A DNA stretch of 64,000 bases from Cryptomeria japonica. Lineage: Eukaryota > Streptophyta > Pinopsida > Cupressales > Cupressaceae. The notes under the pieces are model-generated. The model was not told the DNA's origin, did no database searches, and worked only from the letters and a program-made list of their open reading frames with translations. This document shows, in pieces, positions 60,675-64,000 of the stretch. A program made the translations under genes and the position numbers. The stretch is from the NCBI RefSeq assembly GCF_030272615.1, contig NC_081415.1, positions 379,035,392 to 379,099,391 on the forward strand, in the 5' to 3' direction. Position 1 is the stretch's first letter. Each line of letters begins with the position of its first letter.

Positions 60675-61139
60675 TTATCCTTCATGAGAAAATTTTACAC
60701 ATTGATGATACGTAGAAGGAACTGCTTGCATATTGTGAATCCATGGCCTTCCCAGAAGAATGTTGTAAGAGAGGTTCAAAGCTAAAACCTGACACAATGT
60801 ATTCCTTTCCACTGGTCCTATTTTGATTGGTAACACCCCAGTTCCTTTAGAAGAACGTTCTGCTTCATCATAAGCCTTAATGGTTATTTTCTTCTTTGTA
60901 TCCACTGCATTTTTTGAATATCTCAAAGCTTTTATCAAACTCAATGCACAAATTTTTAAGCAGGCTCCACCATCTATGAGTACATGTTTGACACGTGTTT
61001 TATTAATGGTGATTTCAACATGTAAAGGAGCATTATGAGGATGGTGTAAGGATGCGTCATCATTTTCAGAAAATGATAAGCAATGAGGGGTGTCATGCTC
61101 TGTGAAGTGTACCTGTATCTGCAAACACAATGCACTCAA
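60675..61139 (-). pseudogene. Tat-1 protease
   Basis: Retropepsin of the Tat type: APLHVEITINKTRVKHVLIDGG with the catalytic aspartate, CALSLIKALRYSK, KITIKAYDEAERSSKGTGVL, and the C-terminal hydrophobic ILLGRPWIHNMQAVPSTYHQ. The frame is open over 154 codons. The 5' end of the ORF is not a real start: gag should continue upstream but the sequence changes at about 61140. Confidence 0.82.
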
Positions 61140-61140
61140 T

Positions 61141-62034
61141 AAATCATTACAAGCATGTTTAGAAGATTTAAATCAAAGAAAGACAAAACTATAGCTAATC
61201 GACTTATTGCCTCCTAGTAAACATGAGTATGAAAAATACTCTGAGATCTGATTATGCATATTCCAATGACTTGACTACACTTAGATGGAGGATTTGAAAG
61301 ATGAAAATGCATGATCTTAGCAAGAATAACATGATTAATCTACATGAATGATTGATCTAGCATGATTAAGCTAAGATTTAAGCTAAAATTGAGCATGATA
61401 ACATTGCTAAAACTGATAAACTATAAGCTAGATGCCTATAATAACAATGCATAAGATGAGAATGAGATGGGATCAAATGATCTGAAGATATCAATGGTTA
61501 AATTGGAGGAGGATGGCAAAGGAGGCTGGATTAAAGAGAACATCTGTCATCTCTATGGTGTCAAGTGTCAAGAGGCTTCTAGAAGAGGTTAGATGAAATG
61601 GAACACTTAGTGACAAGTGCCACAAAGGTTCTAGAAGATGTTGGATGAAAGGGAACATGGTGGTAGGTAGAATGGGTTAGGTTTAGGAATGGTTAGGTTT
61701 AGGAGTGGTAGAAGTTAGGAGAATTTGAATTTAAAAATTCAAATATTGAAAAAGGCTAATTAATTTCAACAACTCATGAATTTGATTTGTTTTAATTAAT
61801 TAAGGATTCTAGAAGAATGATTTTGATGGATGGAGAATTAATTAATTTGCATTAATTAATTAAAGGGGTGAAATGAAATGAACCTATTAAAAAAATCCTT
61901 AGATTTATTAATAAGTAGATGAAAGGGGGAATTTAATCAAATTGCTTAGTGAATTCAATTAAATTGGGAAGGGGGATTAATTAAATAATTGCTTATTTAA
62001 TTAATTATCTTCAAACCATTTTTAGGTGTATACA
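61141..62034 (-). repeat. Tat-2 3' LTR (left end uncertain)
   Basis: Ends TTTTTAGGTGTATACA, the reverse complement of the Tat-A LTR start, followed by the polypurine tract at 62035-62050. The U3 has AATTAATTAA runs (61735-62010) like Tat-1. The left border against the Tat-1 protease cannot be fixed. Confidence 0.6.
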
Positions 62035-62050
62035 TTTTGCCCCTCTTTGA
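62035..62050 (-). other. Tat-2 polypurine tract
   Basis: Minus-strand TCAAAGAGGGGCAAAA against the LTR. Confidence 0.75.
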
Positions 62051-62327
62051 AGCGAGGTGTGATGAAGCATTGATTCAAAGAATAATCTCATTTTGATGAT
62101 GGTATTGATTTGATAGGATGCCCCAGCTCTTGATTGCTAAATTCTGGTACAATGATGCCTCCTCGAGAGATCAATTGAGATAATTGATCTTTGGAGTATT
62201 TGCGAGATTGATATCCTGATAGATTTGATTTGATTTATGTAACTATGGTTGATGAAAATGCAAGTTCTTCAATTAGCTTGATTTCTTAGATTGATAAGAT
62301 TGAAAAATCTTGATTGATTAGATTTAG

Positions 62328-62515
62328 CCTGGTTTCAGGAAGGATTTATCTTGTATAAGACAACGATGATTAAAGCGTCTAGTTTTAGGAAGGATTCATC
62401 CTATATAAGACATGATTAGAACATCTGGTTTTAGGAAGGATACATCCTATCAAAGACATGAATCAGAATAAGATGGTCTAGTTTCAGGAAGGATTCATCC
62501 TGTATAAGACGTGAT
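62328..62515. repeat. four-copy tandem repeat, ~50-bp period
   Basis: Copies begin at about 62328, 62379, 62425 and 62478. Each has CTGGTTTCAGGAAGGATTCA followed by TCCTGTATAAGAC; the AGGATTCATCCT core is palindromic. Confidence 0.85.
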
Positions 62516-63723
62516 AGGAATCAATTAGGTTTGATTGACTGATTTGATTTGATAAGTTTGATTAGATAAAGAACTGATAGTTTGTTGATATCAAGTTGCT
62601 GAAATTTTTGGATATGCTGATTGTTAATTCTATTGAGAGAGATAGCATAAGATTTGGGCTAGGTCGATAATATCATGAGAGAGATGAGTCATCATTCTGA
62701 TTGTGTATACACTTGTGATGATACTTTGATGATTCTTGCAATAGATTTAACCTTGGATAAAAGGAGCTTTCAGGATCCCATGCAAGAATGAAATGCAAGC
62801 TAAAATGCAAATGAAATGCAATGGAGATGCAAACTATGGCTGGACCAGTCACTAGATTATTTTGCATTTTTGTCATCATTGAGATTTTGAAATATGGGAA
62901 GTGAGTGCAAACATCGATGGTATAATTAAACCATGATGACCTGAGCACTTCTTTCCTGGATTTTGATATAGCAAGTTAACATAAGCATCTAGGTATAATT
63001 GAACCGAGATGACCTGAGTGTTGTTTACGTAAAACATGCAGTATTAATCATTTCAATATGCAAATCGGAAATGTCTTCAATGATATTCTAATGATCATGT
63101 CCTCAGACAAATTTTCACATATTAATGATTAATTTTCAGATAGCAGACAAGAAAAATATCATGTTTCTTCCTTGTTCCTCTAGTCAAAGACATCCTGGAG
63201 TCACACATAAATCATGATAGCGAAAAGAAATTATAGAAAAGTTGAACAATCATGTTAAAATCATTATCCAAAAGATATTATTCCACTGAAAAGTGTGTGA
63301 TGTGCTTAGATTGACTTTGTGATAGCTTGATAGTTGATAGTTTGATCTTGTGTTCAATGTTGGATGTGTCTACCTATTTGGTTAAGCTTAGAATGATCAA
63401 GAGTTTGCCCCTAGCTAGGTGTAGGATTTTTCCCCAAGCCTAGAAACAAAGTTGTGATGATATATCCAATGATCCAAACCATGGTAAGAAGCCACCTGGG
63501 ATGTCTACGTATGTATAAAGGCTTATGATGCATATGGATAGCACTGATGGAAGATGAATGAATGCAAGCAGAAAAAATGCATGAACTAATAGATGGAAGA
63601 GCCAGCCGACAAATAGCGCCTGTTTGCCAGGTTTTTGTTGTCTTTTTTTATTGCACTTTTTCTAATATTTGATTTTTTTTTCTTTTCTTTTTCTTTTTCA
63701 CTTTATAGGATTTTTCTTCTTTT
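62516..63723 (-). other. Tat-2 3' non-coding region
   Basis: Aligns in blocks with 54400-55570 of Tat-1, including TTTTGCCCC-like and TAGCGCCTGTTTGCC segments and a pyrimidine-rich tract at about 63630-63745. No PMD gene remains: the interval between LTR and integrase is 1.7 kb against 5.2 kb in Tat-1. Confidence 0.6.
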
Positions 63724-64000
63724 TCACTGTTTTTTATTTTTTTGATTTTTCAGACAAAATTTCTTCAGGTGCATGCTATTGATAGGTTCATCGAGCTGAT
63801 CTTCATCTTGTGTTGATAGCCAATATGCTCCTAACCCAAATACTGTTGTGACCACAAACGGACCTAACAAGTTTGGTTCAAATTTTCCTTTCTTTTCTTG
63901 ATCTGCCTGGTTGTGTGTATTTTTCTTCAGCACTAGTTCTCCAACTTGAAAGACTCTTGGTTTGACCTTATGATTATAGCTCCTACACCTTTAGATGATC
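63724..64000 (-). pseudogene. Tat-2 integrase C-terminal end, partial
   Basis: The minus strand reads SYNHKVKPRVFQVGELVLKK, NTHNQADQEKKGKFEPNLLG, PFVVTTVFGLGAYWLS, and INSMHLKKF, homologous to the Tat-1 integrase end at 55576-55839. It continues off the right edge. The visible part has no stop until the end, so Tat-2 may be less damaged than Tat-1. Confidence 0.8.

Larger units (their letters stand above)
49201..61139 (-). mobile_element. Tat-type Ty3/gypsy element Tat-1 with antisense PMD gene
   Basis: Minus-strand element: 3' LTR at 49201-50350, polypurine tract, leader repeats, antisense PMD gene, 3' non-coding, integrase, second (archaeal-type) RNase H, RNase H, RT, linker, G-patch, protease. 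The second RNase H between RNase H and integrase and the antisense gene between pol and LTR place it in the Tat/Ogre lineage. Gag and 5' LTR are missing: at about 61140 it meets the LTR of Tat-2. All genes carry stops. Confidence 0.85.

Noticed and set aside
1-64000. Host genes, tRNA or rRNA genes
   Set aside because: None seen. All protein similarity I could find belongs to mobile elements, apart from the unidentified remnant at 27735-30420. I could not run a tRNA or rRNA search.

Overview
The window is plant nuclear DNA made almost entirely of nested and broken LTR retrotransposons. I found no intact host gene and no RNA gene. The density of long, decayed Ty1/copia and Ty3/gypsy copies, methionine-tRNA primer sites, a Tat-type gypsy with a second RNase H, and retroelement-borne plant mobile domain (PMD) genes all point to a large seed-plant genome. 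A gymnosperm such as a conifer is my best guess, but that is inference.

Layout. Positions 1-22293 are an array of a decayed Ty3/gypsy family (gypsy-B) with LTRs of about 4 kb. The order is: inverted LTR scrap, LTR, internal region, LTR, truncated second internal region, inverted LTR scrap. The left LTR is split by a copia element (copia-A, minus strand, 3435-11075). Positions 22294-25320 hold plus-strand remnants of two further copia elements: RT/RNase H plus a 3' LTR, then an integrase end. Positions 25327-27720 are the 3' part of a plus-oriented Tat-type gypsy (Tat-A), with an antisense PMD gene, a short-repeat leader, a polypurine tract and an LTR. Positions 27735-30420 carry a frameshifted coding remnant that I cannot identify.

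Positions 30999-49200 are an old minus-strand chromodomain gypsy (gypsy-C). Between its gag zinc knuckle and its protease lies a 12.2 kb plus-strand element with two 4,226-bp LTRs that differ at only five positions I could find. It has a perfect CTTTG target duplication and a 3.7 kb internal region with no coding capacity. Its structure matches a LARD (large retrotransposon derivative).

Positions 49201-61139 are a minus-strand Tat-type gypsy (Tat-1): LTR, repeat leader, antisense PMD gene, then integrase, second RNase H, RNase H, RT, linker, G-patch and protease. Its gag and 5' LTR are missing. Positions 61141-64000 are the 3' end of another Tat-type element (Tat-2), which has no PMD gene.

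None of the autonomous elements is intact, and two integrases have lost the catalytic glutamate. The only element that looks recently mobile is the non-coding one, which must have been moved by proteins made elsewhere. Relative ages from LTR divergence: gypsy-B and gypsy-C are old, copia-A intermediate, the LARD-like insertion very young.
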